From Sulfurimicrobium sp. (GTDB lineage Bacteria > Pseudomonadota > Gammaproteobacteria > Burkholderiales > Sulfuricellaceae), in contig JAUSBJ010000035.1 in the NCBI GenBank assembly GCA_030652035.1, positions 62,001-126,000 on the forward strand: a stretch of DNA of 64,000 bases. The letters run 5' to 3'. The notes under the pieces are model-generated. The model worked only from the letters and a program-made list of their open reading frames with translations, was not told where the DNA came from and did not search any database. The translations under genes and the position numbers were made by a program. Positions within the stretch are counted from its first letter, which is position 1. Every line of letters starts with the position of its first letter. Shown piece after piece: positions 1-8,677 of this stretch.

Positions 1-299
1 TGAGTTTCATCATCCTGCTCAAGCTGTATTTCAAGCACCGTACCAGCGCACCCTTACTTGCCATCTGCCATTTGAAACAGACCGTTGCAGCCAGCATCTG
101 GGCGGGGATTTTGCTGGTGGCCGCCAACCTCGCCATTTTGCTGCTCGGCGGCTACACCTCGGCGAATACCTGGACGGTGCTGATCATTTACTTTACCACC
201 TGCCATTCCACGCTCGTCCTGCTGGGCATACTCGGCCTCGCCAAAGCCATGGCGGGGCAGAAATACATCTTCCCGTTGCTGGGCAGGCCGTGCGAATAG
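1..299 (+). CDS. C-terminal part of a small integral membrane protein (5' end outside window)
   Basis: The reading frame is open from base 3 to the TAG at 297-299, giving about 98 residues without an obligatory start, so the gene probably begins before the window. An internal TTG at 72 could also start it, but the hydrophobic run upstream (SFIILLKLYF) argues for a longer protein. Two clear membrane segments follow (ILLVAANLAILLLGGY and VLIIYFTTCHSTLVLLGILG). The tail KAMAGQKYIFPLLGR resembles the end of small DUF4870/Tic20-like membrane proteins, but this is only an impression. Function unknown. Confidence 0.6.
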   Translation, partial: SFIILLKLYFKHRTSAPLLAICHLKQTVAASIWAGILLVAANLAILLLGGYTSANTWTVLIIYFTTCHSTLVLLGILGLAKAMAGQKYIFPLLGRPCE

Positions 300-308
300 C
301 TATAACCG

Positions 309-385
309 TTAACCGCAAAAGACGCAAAGTTTCGCAAAGGAATTCCATTGTTTCCCTTTGCGAAACTTCGCGTCCTTTGCGGTAA
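309..385. repeat. Palindromic intergenic element, CGCAAAGGACGCAAAGG family, copy 1
   Basis: Left arm 309-340 and right arm 355-385 are inverted copies built on the units ACCGCAAA-GACGCAAAG and CTTTGCG-GTCCTTTGCGGT, with a loop of about 14 bp. Related copies lie at 45548-45680 and 58379-58459. The right arm ends just before the polyferredoxin gene and could fold into a hairpin in its leader. Confidence 0.85.
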
Positions 386-403
386 TTGTTTTTCTTTGAC
401 CTC

Positions 404-1369
404 ATGCAACACACCCAACAAAAAAGATTGTGGTTTCAGGCCGGATTTTTCATCCTGTTCCTGCTGGCACCGGTGTTCGACCTGTTCCGCCTCGATCTCA
501 ACCTCAAGCACTTCTTTTTTCTCGGCATGAACTGGACACTGGGCCTGGACGATTTCGTCGCGGGGCGCATCGATGCCACTGAAGCGGCCATTCGCCTGGT
601 CCTGCGCGGCGGCCTGCCAATCTTTGGGACGATCGCCTTCGGCGTTTGGATATCCTGGAAATGGGGCCGCCTGTACTGCGGCTGGCTGTGCCCGCACTTC
701 TCGGTGGTGGAAACCATCAACCAGTTGATGCGCCGCGCCACGGGTAAGCAAAGCCTGTGGGACCACCACGCCCTGCCGGAAAAAAATGCCGACGGTACTC
801 TCACCCAAGCCAACCCGCTCTACTGGGGGGTGCTGCTGCCGCTGGTGATCCTCTTCGCTTTCCTGTGGGCCATCGCCCTGCTCACTTACCTGCTGCCCCC
901 GGCGGAAATCTACGGCAATCTCTGGAACGGCACACTGACCCGCAACCAGGGCGTATTTCTCACCGCGGCCACCTTCGCCTTTTTCGTCGAATTCATGTTC
1001 GCGCGCCATCTCTTCTGCCGCTACGCCTGTGCCGTCGGATTGTTTCAATCACTGGCCTGGATGGGCAACCGCAAGGCCATGGTGATCGGCTTCGACCGGC
1101 GCCGCGCGGCCACCTGCATCGACTGCAACGCCGCCTGCGACAACGTCTGCCCGATGCGCATCCGTCCGCGCAGCATCAAGCGCCTGATGTTCACCTGCAC
1201 CCAGTGCGGGCAATGCGCCAACGCCTGCTCGCAGGTACAGGCCAACAACCCGCGCGGCCCCTTGCTGAAATGGGTGCAGGACGAGTGTTCGCTGGACAAG
1301 TCAGCGCGGGATTTCGGGCATCACATCGACATCCCCGAGCATTGTTACCAACCGGAAAAAAAGCGCTGA
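404..1369 (+). CDS. CcoG/NapH-like membrane polyferredoxin
   Basis: This 321-residue protein has about five membrane segments and two cysteine clusters typical of [4Fe-4S] ferredoxin domains: CIDCNAACDNVCP near residue 240 and CTQCGQCANAC near residue 265. It also has the membrane-proximal motifs YCGWLCPHF and FCRYACAVG seen in CcoG/RdxA, NapH and NosR. It lacks the C-terminal Ig-like domain of full CcoG (about 470 residues), so it is a short relative. Start ATG 404 is preferred to TTG 386, which lies close to the palindromic element. No cco genes are next to it; a role in electron transfer or copper/cytochrome oxidase assembly is inferred. Confidence 0.75.
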   Translation: MQHTQQKRLWFQAGFFILFLLAPVFDLFRLDLNLKHFFFLGMNWTLGLDDFVAGRIDATEAAIRLVLRGGLPIFGTIAFGVWISWKWGRLYCGWLCPHFSVVETINQLMRRATGKQSLWDHHALPEKNADGTLTQANPLYWGVLLPLVILFAFLWAIALLTYLLPPAEIYGNLWNGTLTRNQGVFLTAATFAFFVEFMFARHLFCRYACAVGLFQSLAWMGNRKAMVIGFDRRRAATCIDCNAACDNVCPMRIRPRSIKRLMFTCTQCGQCANACSQVQANNPRGPLLKWVQDECSLDKSARDFGHHIDIPEHCYQPEKKR

Positions 1370-1440
1370 CCGAAGTATTTGCCTTGCAACCCAAGCCCGG
1401 ATAGACTAACGCTTAGCTAATCTCACTCCGGGAGAGTGCC

Positions 1441-1683
1441 ATGCATCTCGTCAACATACACGAAGCCAAGACCCAGCTTTCCAAACTGCTTGAGCAAGTG
1501 CAAGCAGGGGAAGACATCGTGATCGCCAAGGCCGGCGCGCCCATCGTTCGCCTGATACCCTACACTCCCCCAAGGCGCAGGATCGCGCCGCTTGGTGCGA
1601 TGGAGGGAGAAGGCTGGATCGCCGAAGATTTCGACGAGCCAATCGACGAACACTTCAATTGCCTGAAAGACCATGCGGAATGA
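1441..1683 (+). CDS. Type II antitoxin, Phd/YefM family
   Basis: An 80-residue protein that starts MHLVNIHEAKTQLSKLLEQV and continues with a GEDIVIAKAGAPIVRL segment, the classic Phd/YefM (prevent-host-death) DNA-binding N-terminus. The acidic C-terminus (DFDEPIDEHF) would bind the toxin. RBS GGGAG precedes ATG 1441. The stop codon overlaps the toxin start (ATGA), so the pair is translationally coupled. Known family behaviour: the antitoxin neutralises the PIN toxin and represses its own promoter. Confidence 0.88.
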   Translation: MHLVNIHEAKTQLSKLLEQVQAGEDIVIAKAGAPIVRLIPYTPPRRRIAPLGAMEGEGWIAEDFDEPIDEHFNCLKDHAE

Positions 1684-2066
1684 GGCTGTTGCTGGATACA
1701 CATCTTGTCCTCTGGTGGCTGACACGTGCCCAGCGCGTCCCCGACGAGGCGCAGGAATTGGTCGAAAACGCGGACCATCCGGCGGCAATCAGCCATGCAT
1801 CACTATGGGAGATGGCGATCAAAATTTCCATCGGCAAACTGGAGATAGACTTGCCACGCTTCGTCAAAATGGCCGAAGCCTCCGGCTTCGAGTGGCTGGA
1901 CATAAAAAAAGAGCATCTTTTGGCCCTTGCCGTTTTGCCGCCTTGCGACGATCACCGCGACCCGTTCGACCGCCTGCTGGTGGCGCAAAGCCAGGCAGAA
2001 CCACTAGTGCTGCTGACCTGCGACGCCAAGTTGGCCCGCTATGGATCGACCGTGCGCGTGGTCTGA
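1680..2066 (+). CDS. Type II toxin, PIN-domain ribonuclease (VapC-like)
   Basis: A 128-residue PIN-domain protein. The N-terminus MRLLLDTHLVLWWL holds the first catalytic Asp; the middle SHASLWEMAIK holds the conserved Glu, and DHRDPFDRLLVAQ near residue 95 holds the later Asp residues. The ATG at 1680 overlaps the antitoxin TGA by four bases and is the natural start. The family cleaves RNA; the exact target cannot be read from the sequence. It is of the subgroup that pairs with Phd-type antitoxins. The gene ends 25 bp before the convergent aminotransferase. Confidence 0.88.
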   Translation: MRLLLDTHLVLWWLTRAQRVPDEAQELVENADHPAAISHASLWEMAIKISIGKLEIDLPRFVKMAEASGFEWLDIKKEHLLALAVLPPCDDHRDPFDRLLVAQSQAEPLVLLTCDAKLARYGSTVRVV

Positions 2067-2090
2067 AGCAATGAATGCAGCGGCACCCCA

Positions 2091-3404
2091 TCAGCCACTC
2101 TTTCCCACCCCCTTTATCCACCGGCACATCGCGTTGATCGCGTTCACCACATTGGGGCAGTACTGCTCCAGGAAATCCCGGTCGAGTTCCCTGTCCTGAG
2201 GGATCTGCTGCGCCGCCACCAGCGTTCTGGCGCCATCGAAATCGACATAGGCGAGGCGCAGGGTCAATTCCTCGCGCGGGCGGCCAAACTCGACACCCGG
2301 CAGGGTCGCCACCCCGGTTTCCTCCAGTAGTCTTTCGCACAGCATCACGCTGTCGTTGATTCCCCGCGCCGCCAGCGCCTCGCGCAGGGGGCCGAAATCA
2401 GGAAACAGGTAGAAGCCGCCGACTGGTTCGGAAACGATCGCCCCCACCCCTTTCAGCTGTTTCCAGATGTGCCGCCCGAGATGACGCAGGATGCGGCGCG
2501 ACTGGTTGAGATACTGCTCCATTTCCATGCCGCCCTGAAAGGCGCGAACGGCTGCGTACTGGATCGGCGCACTGGTCGAGGTGAAGGTTTCGCTCGCCAC
2601 CACCGCCATGGCGTCCAGCAGCCAGCGCAGGGAATGAGGGAAAACGAAGGTACCGAGCCGCCAGCCACCGGCGCCGCACCATTTGCTCAAACCGCCGCTG
2701 ATGATCGTGCCTTCCGGGTAGAAGCGGGCAATGGAGACATGCTGGCCGCGATGATGCAGTTCGCCATAGATCTCGTCGGAAAGCAGGATCACCTTGTACT
2801 TCCTGGCCACCTTCGCCAGCGCCTTGAGCTCGTCCAGGGTATAGCTGTCTCCAGTGGGATTGGAGGGGTAATTGAGGATCACGATGCGCGGCCGGCCCGG
2901 GTCTTCCTTGCAGAGCCGGTCCAGCTCTTCCGGCATCAGGCGCCAGTCATTCTCCAGCCGGGTCGGCACCCAGCGGATCTGGCGCCCGACGATCTGCGCC
3001 TGGGGCGCATACGACACCCAGCTCGGCGTGGGGATCACCAGGTCGCCGTAGTAGACCAGTTGCAAAATGAACATCAGTTCCTTGGAGCCGGGACCGATCA
3101 GGACATCCGCCGCAGTGCGGTCGATGCCGTGCATGCGCCGGTGATAGCCCGCCACCGCCTCGCGCAAGGCATACAGCCCGCGCACCGGCTGATAGTCCTT
3201 CTGGTGGGCATTGGCCTTGAGCTCGTCCACCACCGGCTGCGGCACCGGAAAGGGTGATTGCCCCAGCCCCAGGCGGAAGACCTGCCGCCCTTCCTGTAAC
3301 AATTGCCCGCTACGTTCGTTGATGGCCAGGGTCGCGGACTGCTTCAGCCCGCGCACGTTCAGGTTGAGATGAACATCGGGCAGATTGGATTTTCGACGCG
3401 TCAT
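2091..3404 (-). CDS. PLP-dependent aminotransferase, class I/II
   Basis: A 437-residue fold-type I aminotransferase. Visible motifs are the substrate/PLP region LNYPSNPTG (near residue 175), the PLP-phenol Asp/Tyr in LSDEIYGELHH, and the Schiff-base lysine in SGGLSKWCGAGGWRLG. This C-terminal half matches aspartate/alanine-type aminotransferases. The ATG at 3404 is preceded by GGGAG on the minus strand. It is transcribed divergently from the KamA-like gene, 200 bp apart, and the two may act on the same amino acid; that link is inference. The amino donor and acceptor cannot be assigned. Confidence 0.85.
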   Translation of the reverse strand: MTRRKSNLPDVHLNLNVRGLKQSATLAINERSGQLLQEGRQVFRLGLGQSPFPVPQPVVDELKANAHQKDYQPVRGLYALREAVAGYHRRMHGIDRTAADVLIGPGSKELMFILQLVYYGDLVIPTPSWVSYAPQAQIVGRQIRWVPTRLENDWRLMPEELDRLCKEDPGRPRIVILNYPSNPTGDSYTLDELKALAKVARKYKVILLSDEIYGELHHRGQHVSIARFYPEGTIISGGLSKWCGAGGWRLGTFVFPHSLRWLLDAMAVVASETFTSTSAPIQYAAVRAFQGGMEMEQYLNQSRRILRHLGRHIWKQLKGVGAIVSEPVGGFYLFPDFGPLREALAARGINDSVMLCERLLEETGVATLPGVEFGRPREELTLRLAYVDFDGARTLVAAQQIPQDRELDRDFLEQYCPNVVNAINAMCRWIKGVGKSG

Positions 3405-3540
3405 GATCAGCTCCCGGGTAATTAAGCAGCCTGCTGCAAGGAACAGCTATACAAGACAAGCACACTGTCCTAGTATAAAACAATCACTTATGGCCGATGC
3501 GGATCCCCTGCCAAGGCTATATGTTATTATCCTCTAATAT

Positions 3541-3556
3541 TGTTTTGTGCAAAACA
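3541..3556. promoter_or_regulatory. Small dyad, possible operator in the divergent aminotransferase/kamA-like gap
   Basis: TGTTTTG and CAAAACA flank a two-base centre 50 bp before the KamA-like ATG, in an AT-rich stretch. It has the size of a dimeric repressor site, but no regulator is encoded next to it. Confidence 0.3.
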
Positions 3557-3605
3557 TATTTACCTGGCACAGCTTTTTGCTTGCAGGGAACAGGAGATAA
3601 AGAAC

Positions 3606-4979
3606 ATGCAAGCACCCGTTTCGGCCAAACAATTCCAGGCCTCACAATACAAATCCTACCTGCTCCATAATTTCCGCGACATCCCGCAAATGGAAAGCCT
3701 CACGGAAGAGCAGAAATTCGATATCGAGGTGGTGGGGCACGTCCTGCCCTTCAAGGCCAATAACTTTGTCGTCGAAGAACTGATCGACTGGGACAACATC
3801 CCCGATGATCCGATGTTCGTGCTCACCTTCCCCCAGCGCGATATGCTGCTGCCTGAGCAGTACGATGAAATCGCGGCTCTGCTCAGGCAGGGCGCCGACA
3901 GGGAGGTCATCCGCGAAGCGGCCAACCGCATCCGCATGCAGCTCAACCCCCACCCGGCCGGGCAGCTTGACCACAATGTACCGCTGCTGAAAGGAGAACG
4001 GCTGCACGGCATGCAGCACAAATACCAGCAGACGGTATTATTCTTCCCCAGCCAGGGCCAGACCTGCCATGCCTACTGCACTTTCTGCTTCCGCTGGCCG
4101 CAATTCGTGGGCATGTCCGAGTTCAAGTTCGCCAGCAGGGAAATCGAGCAACTGATCGAATACCTGCGCGAACATTCTGAAGTGACGGATGTGCTCTTCA
4201 CTGGCGGCGACCCGCTGATCATGTCGGCAAAGAACCTCGCCTCCTATCTGGAGCCGCTGATCGAAGCCAGGCTGCCGAACCTGCGCCGCATCCGCATCGG
4301 CACCAAGGCGCTCACCTACTGGCCCTACAAGTTCGTCAGCGACGACGACAGCAAAGACCTGCTCGCCCTGTTCCGCAAGGTATCCGACAGCGGCCTGCAT
4401 CTTGCAGTCATGGCTCACTTCAACCATCCGCGCGAACTGGAACCGGAAGTGGTGCAGGAAGCCATCCGCCGCGTGCGCGAAACCGGGGCGGAAATCCGCA
4501 CCCAGTCGCCGCTTTTGCGCCACATCAACGACGACCCGGCGGTGTGGGCGAAAATGTGGAACGCGCAGGTCGATCTCGGCTGCTTCCCGTATTACATGTT
4601 CGTTGCGCGCGATACCGGGGCGCAGCATTATTTCGCCGTGTCGCTGGAACGCGCCTGGCAGATCTTCCGCGATGCCTACCAGCAGGTCAGCGGTCTGTGC
4701 CGCACGGTGCGCGGCCCCAGCATGTCCGCCAACCCCGGCAAGGTCCAGCTGCTTGGCGTGTCCGAGATAAAAGGAGAGAAAATCTTCTCCATGCGCTTCC
4801 TGCAAGGACGTAACCCGGACTGGGTGCAGCGGCCCTTCTTTGCCGCCTACGACGACAAGGCGACCTGGCTGGACGAACTCAAGCCCGCTTTCGGCGAGGG
4901 CAAATTCTTTTTCGAGGAAGAGCTGGAGCAGTTCTACCGCGAGAGACTCGACGCCAATACCGCAGACGATTTCGAATAG
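3606..4979 (+). CDS. KamA-family radical SAM protein (lysine 2,3-aminomutase-like)
   Basis: A 457-residue protein with the radical SAM CxxxCxxC motif in the form CHAYCTFCF (near residue 155) and the SAM-binding FTGGDPLIM. It follows the KamA architecture, with a likely PLP lysine in SANPGKVQLLG near residue 380. RBS AGGAG precedes ATG 3606. KamA enzymes use SAM, a [4Fe-4S] cluster and PLP to move an alpha-amino group to the beta carbon. The segment after the cluster (RWPQFVGMSEF) differs from classical lysine aminomutases, which have C-R-H-C-T-R-R-R there, so the substrate may not be lysine. An MscS channel follows by 29 bp. Confidence 0.8.
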   Translation: MQAPVSAKQFQASQYKSYLLHNFRDIPQMESLTEEQKFDIEVVGHVLPFKANNFVVEELIDWDNIPDDPMFVLTFPQRDMLLPEQYDEIAALLRQGADREVIREAANRIRMQLNPHPAGQLDHNVPLLKGERLHGMQHKYQQTVLFFPSQGQTCHAYCTFCFRWPQFVGMSEFKFASREIEQLIEYLREHSEVTDVLFTGGDPLIMSAKNLASYLEPLIEARLPNLRRIRIGTKALTYWPYKFVSDDDSKDLLALFRKVSDSGLHLAVMAHFNHPRELEPEVVQEAIRRVRETGAEIRTQSPLLRHINDDPAVWAKMWNAQVDLGCFPYYMFVARDTGAQHYFAVSLERAWQIFRDAYQQVSGLCRTVRGPSMSANPGKVQLLGVSEIKGEKIFSMRFLQGRNPDWVQRPFFAAYDDKATWLDELKPAFGEGKFFFEEELEQFYRERLDANTADDFE

Positions 4980-5008
4980 GCACGCGCTTCCCCGGAAAAC
5001 ACACGCCA

Positions 5009-6097
5009 ATGGAAATAAATATCTCACAACTCATTGATTTGTTAAGCAATGATCGGTGGTGGATCGCCCAGGTCTTTCTTCTGGTGCTTGCCACCGTCAG
5101 CATCAACTTCATCGCCAACTTCCTGCTCAACAAGCTGCGTCACAAGGCGGGCAGAACCAGTACCGCGTGGGATGATGCGCTGCTGGCTTCCGCTCACGGG
5201 CCGCTGAGTGCGCTGATCTGGCTGCTGGGAATTGCCTTCGCCGCGGACATTGCCGGGCAGCAAAGCCAGGCCGCCGTATTCAACCTGATCGACCCGGTTC
5301 GCAGGGTGGGCGTCGTGGCGATTGCCACCTGGTTCCTGGTGCGCAGCATCAAGGCTGCGGAAACCAACTACATCCACAGCCAGGCTGATCAGGAAGGCGC
5401 GCTGGACCGCACCACCCTGACCGCCATCAGCAACCTGGGAAAGATCTCGGTGGTCATCACCGGTACGCTGGTCGGCATACAGTCCATGGGTTACAGCATT
5501 TCCGGCGTGCTGGCCTTCGGCGGTATTGGTGGTATCGCCATCGGCTTTGCCGCCAAGGACATGCTGGCCAACCTGTTCGGCAGCCTGATCATTTTCCTCG
5601 ACCGCCCTTTCAAGATCGGCGACTGGATCCGCAGCCCCGATCGGGAAATCGAGGGCACCGTGGAACAAATCGGCTGGCGCATGACGGTGATCCGCACCTT
5701 CTCAAAAAACCCGATTTATGTGCCAAACTCGGTGTTCTCGACCATTGCCATCGAGAACCCCTCGCGCATGACCAACCGCCGCATTCATGAAACCATCGGT
5801 ATCCGCTATGCCGATTTCAAGGCCATGGAGCGCATCACCAGTGAGGTCAAAGCCATGCTGATGACGCATCCGGAGATCGACAGCACGCTCACGCTGATGG
5901 TCAACTTCAACCGCTACGGGGCGAGCTCTCTGGATTTTTTCGTCTACACTTTCACCAAAACCACCAATTGGGCGCGCTTCCACGAGGTCAAGCAGGACGT
6001 GCTGCTGAAAATCGGCCAGATCATTGAAAACAACAATGCCGAAATCGCCTTCCCGACCTCTACCGTGCATTTGCAAGTGGAACCGGGGCAAGCGTAA
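5009..6097 (+). CDS. MscS-family mechanosensitive ion channel
   Basis: A 362-residue inner-membrane protein with about four N-terminal membrane segments and the glycine/alanine-rich pore helix GGIGGIAIGFAAKDMLANLF (residues about 170-190). The MscS beta domain follows (IFLDRPFKIGDWI) with the conserved PNSVFS. A soluble C-terminal domain ends the protein. Family role: release of small solutes on hypo-osmotic shock. It lies 29 bp behind the KamA-like gene and is probably cotranscribed. If that enzyme made a beta-amino-acid osmolyte, the channel would be a sensible partner; this is inference. Confidence 0.88.
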   Translation: MEINISQLIDLLSNDRWWIAQVFLLVLATVSINFIANFLLNKLRHKAGRTSTAWDDALLASAHGPLSALIWLLGIAFAADIAGQQSQAAVFNLIDPVRRVGVVAIATWFLVRSIKAAETNYIHSQADQEGALDRTTLTAISNLGKISVVITGTLVGIQSMGYSISGVLAFGGIGGIAIGFAAKDMLANLFGSLIIFLDRPFKIGDWIRSPDREIEGTVEQIGWRMTVIRTFSKNPIYVPNSVFSTIAIENPSRMTNRRIHETIGIRYADFKAMERITSEVKAMLMTHPEIDSTLTLMVNFNRYGASSLDFFVYTFTKTTNWARFHEVKQDVLLKIGQIIENNNAEIAFPTSTVHLQVEPGQA

Positions 6098-6103
6098 CGG
6101 GGA

Positions 6104-7483
6104 TCAATTAGCGCGAGGCAGCACAAGCACCGCTTCCAGGCCGCCAGTGGCATGATTACGCAAGGCCAATTCGCCGCCATGCGCCTGCGCGATATTCCAG
6201 GAAATGCTCAGTCCCAGGCCTGTTCCGCCGGTATCGCGGCTGCGCGATTCCTCCAGGCGGAAGAAAGGCTCAAACACACGTTCAAGCAGGGCTTCCGGGA
6301 TACCGGGGCCATGATCCAGAATGCGGATTTCCAGTTGCTTGTCCTTGTCCATCACGGCAACATCAGCGCGCTTTCCATACTTGACGGCATTGTCGATCAG
6401 GTTCCCCAGGCAGCGTTTAAGGGCGTTTGGGGCGCCAACAAAAGGGCGCGTGATCATACCCAGAATATGGATATCCTGCCCCATTTCCTTGCCATCCGCC
6501 TGGATGCTCTCCAGCAAAGCCATGATATCCACCGGTTGTCTCGCTTCCTGGCTGTCCACCCCGCGCATGAAATCCAGTGTGGCGGACACCATGGATTCCA
6601 TTTCCTCCAGGTCCTTTACAAACTTTATTCTAAGCTCGTCATCCTCGAGCAGTTCGGCCCGAAGCCGCAGGCGGGTGATGGGGGTTTTCAGGTCGTGCGA
6701 CATGGCGGCGAGAATCCGCGTGCGTTCCTGGATATAGCTGGCCAGCCTGGATTGCATGGTGTTGAAGGCATGTGCCGCGCGACGCACTTCGGTCGGGCCG
6801 GTTTCAATCAGAGGCGGGCTGTTGATGTCCTTTCCCAGTTTTTCGGCGGCGCTGGCAAGAACATCAAGGGGGCGAGTGGCAAGGCGCACCGCTAGAAGCG
6901 AAAGAAAAATCACTGCCGCGAACAAGACCAGCAGATTGAACAGCAGGCGTGGCGGCGTGGAAAAAGCGCTGCCGCCAGGGCGCACATCGAAAAACACCAC
7001 CGCACCATCCTGCAAGCGCATCCCCACGGTAAAGACGGTTTTTTGCAGTGGATGGGCGTTACCGAGGCGAAAAGGCGCATTGTCCTCAATGTTCAGCGCG
7101 GGCCATTCCCTCTCGGAAACGGTGACTTCGACAGGCTGGTTTTCTCCAAGCAAGTCACGCAGCAAAGCGCTGAAACTGGCGGCCTGGTTTGCGCTGTCCC
7201 GGTTCTGGCGGGGCTGGCTTGAGGGGGCTGCGCCCAGGTTAATCCGCAGAGTTGGGGAGTTCAGTGCCGCCACGAATTTATCCCGATCGGCGGGGGGAAG
7301 GGAATTCAGCAGCCGGACAGCTTCCGCGACACGCTGTGCCGACTCCATGCTGTTCGCCCGAAACAGCAAACGGTCGCGTTCGCGCAAATGGAAGATCACA
7401 CTGATGGATTGCACCAGAATCAGACCGCCGAGCAGGATCAGAACCATGCGGCTGAAGAGGGACTGCGGCAACAGCCGGATCAT
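6104..7483 (-). CDS. Sensor histidine kinase, EnvZ-type
   Basis: A 459-residue membrane kinase. A first membrane helix (residues about 12-30) is followed by a periplasmic sensor of about 140 residues, a second helix (FNLLVLFAAVIFLSLLAV), a HAMP domain, the phospho-acceptor MSHDLKTPITRLRLR, and an ATPase domain with N box NLIDNAVKYG, G1 HGPGIPE and G2 GTGLGLS. It overlaps the regulator gene by four bases, so the pair forms one operon. The signal is unknown. It ends six bases after the convergent MscS gene stop. Confidence 0.92.
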   Translation of the reverse strand: MIRLLPQSLFSRMVLILLGGLILVQSISVIFHLRERDRLLFRANSMESAQRVAEAVRLLNSLPPADRDKFVAALNSPTLRINLGAAPSSQPRQNRDSANQAASFSALLRDLLGENQPVEVTVSEREWPALNIEDNAPFRLGNAHPLQKTVFTVGMRLQDGAVVFFDVRPGGSAFSTPPRLLFNLLVLFAAVIFLSLLAVRLATRPLDVLASAAEKLGKDINSPPLIETGPTEVRRAAHAFNTMQSRLASYIQERTRILAAMSHDLKTPITRLRLRAELLEDDELRIKFVKDLEEMESMVSATLDFMRGVDSQEARQPVDIMALLESIQADGKEMGQDIHILGMITRPFVGAPNALKRCLGNLIDNAVKYGKRADVAVMDKDKQLEIRILDHGPGIPEALLERVFEPFFRLEESRSRDTGGTGLGLSISWNIAQAHGGELALRNHATGGLEAVLVLPRAN

Positions 7484-8202
7484 CTTCCTGCTTCCACCTG
7501 TGTAGCCAGGATGTAGCCTTCGCCCCGCACCGTCTTGATGATGGAAGCTTCCTTGGCATCGTCCGCCAGACGGTGGCGGAGGCGGCTCACCTGAACATCA
7601 ATGCTTCTTTCGAAAGGGTCCGTCTCCCGCCCCTGCAGCAAATCCATGAGTTGATCCCGGCTGAGAACCCGGCCGGGATGGTGGAGAAATATCCGCAGCA
7701 GGCGGAATTCGGAACCGCTCAAGGGAACCACCACCCCGTCCGGCGAAATCAGTTGGCGGGAAACAATGTCCAGCTCCCATCCGGCAAAGCGAACCCGGGC
7801 CGCATCACCGGTTTCCATGTGCCCGGGCAATGCCTTTGCCCGGCGCAGGATGCCCTTGATGCGTGCCAGTAGCTCGCGCGGATTGAAAGGCTTGGGCAGA
7901 TAATCATCGGCGCCCATTTCCAGTCCGAGGATGCGATCCATATCCTCGCCACGCGCGGTGAGCATGATCACCGGGATGTCCGAACGAGCGCGCAGATTGC
8001 GGCACAACACCAGGCCATCGTCACCCGGCAACATCAGGTCGAGCACGACCAAATCCACCCGCCCCTTTTCCAGCGCCTCCGACATGCCCTTGCCTTCCGC
8101 CACGGCGGTGGTCCGGTAGCCGTTTTTGTGCAGATAAACGCCCAGCAGGCTGCGGATCTCGGCATCGTCGTCCACGATAAGGATATGTTCTGGTGTCGTC
8201 AT
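7480..8202 (-). CDS. OmpR/PhoB-type response regulator
   Basis: A 240-residue two-domain regulator. The receiver has the acidic pocket IVDDDAEIRSLL, the phospho-acceptor Asp in VVLDLMLPGDDG and the conserved Lys in YLPKPFNPREL. The C-terminal winged helix ends VRGEGYILA. ATG 8202 is close to the edge of the 293-bp inverted-repeat element. Candidate direct repeats TGTAAAG and TGTAACG, 11 bp apart, sit at 8544-8560 before the EF-hand gene, which may be a target; this is inference. Confidence 0.93.
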   Translation of the reverse strand: MTTPEHILIVDDDAEIRSLLGVYLHKNGYRTTAVAEGKGMSEALEKGRVDLVVLDLMLPGDDGLVLCRNLRARSDIPVIMLTARGEDMDRILGLEMGADDYLPKPFNPRELLARIKGILRRAKALPGHMETGDAARVRFAGWELDIVSRQLISPDGVVVPLSGSEFRLLRIFLHHPGRVLSRDQLMDLLQGRETDPFERSIDVQVSRLRHRLADDAKEASIIKTVRGEGYILATQVEAGR

Positions 8203-8213
8203 GATGCTTTTAT

Positions 8214-8506
8214 CCTAGAAACCTCAGTTGGACAGGCTGGAGTGTGCGATTTTGCGGGTGCAGGGCAAGGCGTAACGACGCGGAATGGTCATTCCATTCC
8301 AAGGAGTTACACCCGTAAAGGGTGTCCCCGCCGGGAGCGGCAGCAAAGCTGCTCGTTCCGGCGAGACAACGCTGCCATGTGCTCGCAAAATCGTGCAATC
8401 CAGCCTGTAGCGGGCCCACCCATCGGGTGAATGCCAATATTGAGAGTAAATAATTTTGAAACATGCTGTTGCGTATCCAAATGAGCGGTCAACTGAGGTT
8501 TCTAGG
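8214..8506. repeat. 293-bp element with 17-bp perfect terminal inverted repeats (MITE-like)
   Basis: CCTAGAAACCTCAGTTG at 8214-8230 is repeated exactly inverted at 8490-8506. A second inner stem pairs the sequence around 8233-8257 with that around 8391-8415 with few mismatches. The centre holds smaller hairpins (GGAATGGTCATTCC). No open frame inside is convincing. The design, terminal repeats, intergenic site and no coding capacity, fits a miniature inverted-repeat element. It fills most of the 475-bp gap between the response regulator and the EF-hand gene. Confidence 0.75.
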
Positions 8507-8524
8507 TTTATACCCTGTATAGCC

Positions 8525-8544
8525 AATTTTCATGCATGAAAATT
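8525..8544. promoter_or_regulatory. Perfect 20-bp palindrome upstream of the EF-hand gene
   Basis: AATTTTCATG is followed directly by its exact inverted copy CATGAAAATT, with no spacer. It lies just outside the MITE-like element and 134 bp before the EF-hand gene start, so a regulator-binding site is plausible. An imperfectly spaced pair TGTAACG (8554-8560) / CGTTACA (8582-8588) follows. Confidence 0.4.
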
Positions 8545-8677
8545 GTAAAGCAGTGTAACGGCCCGGCCCATTGTCACAGTACGTTACAAAAAGGCCCTGT
8601 TCTGACACATGCCAGTTACACCTTGGCGGTTAAATACGTTTCACCATAAAAATTCATTTTATACAGGGAGTCTTGTC

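Noticed and set aside
188-1048. Long minus-strand frame opposite the polyferredoxin gene
   Set aside because: No domain, odd composition; the plus-strand frame has clear cysteine motifs and membrane helices.
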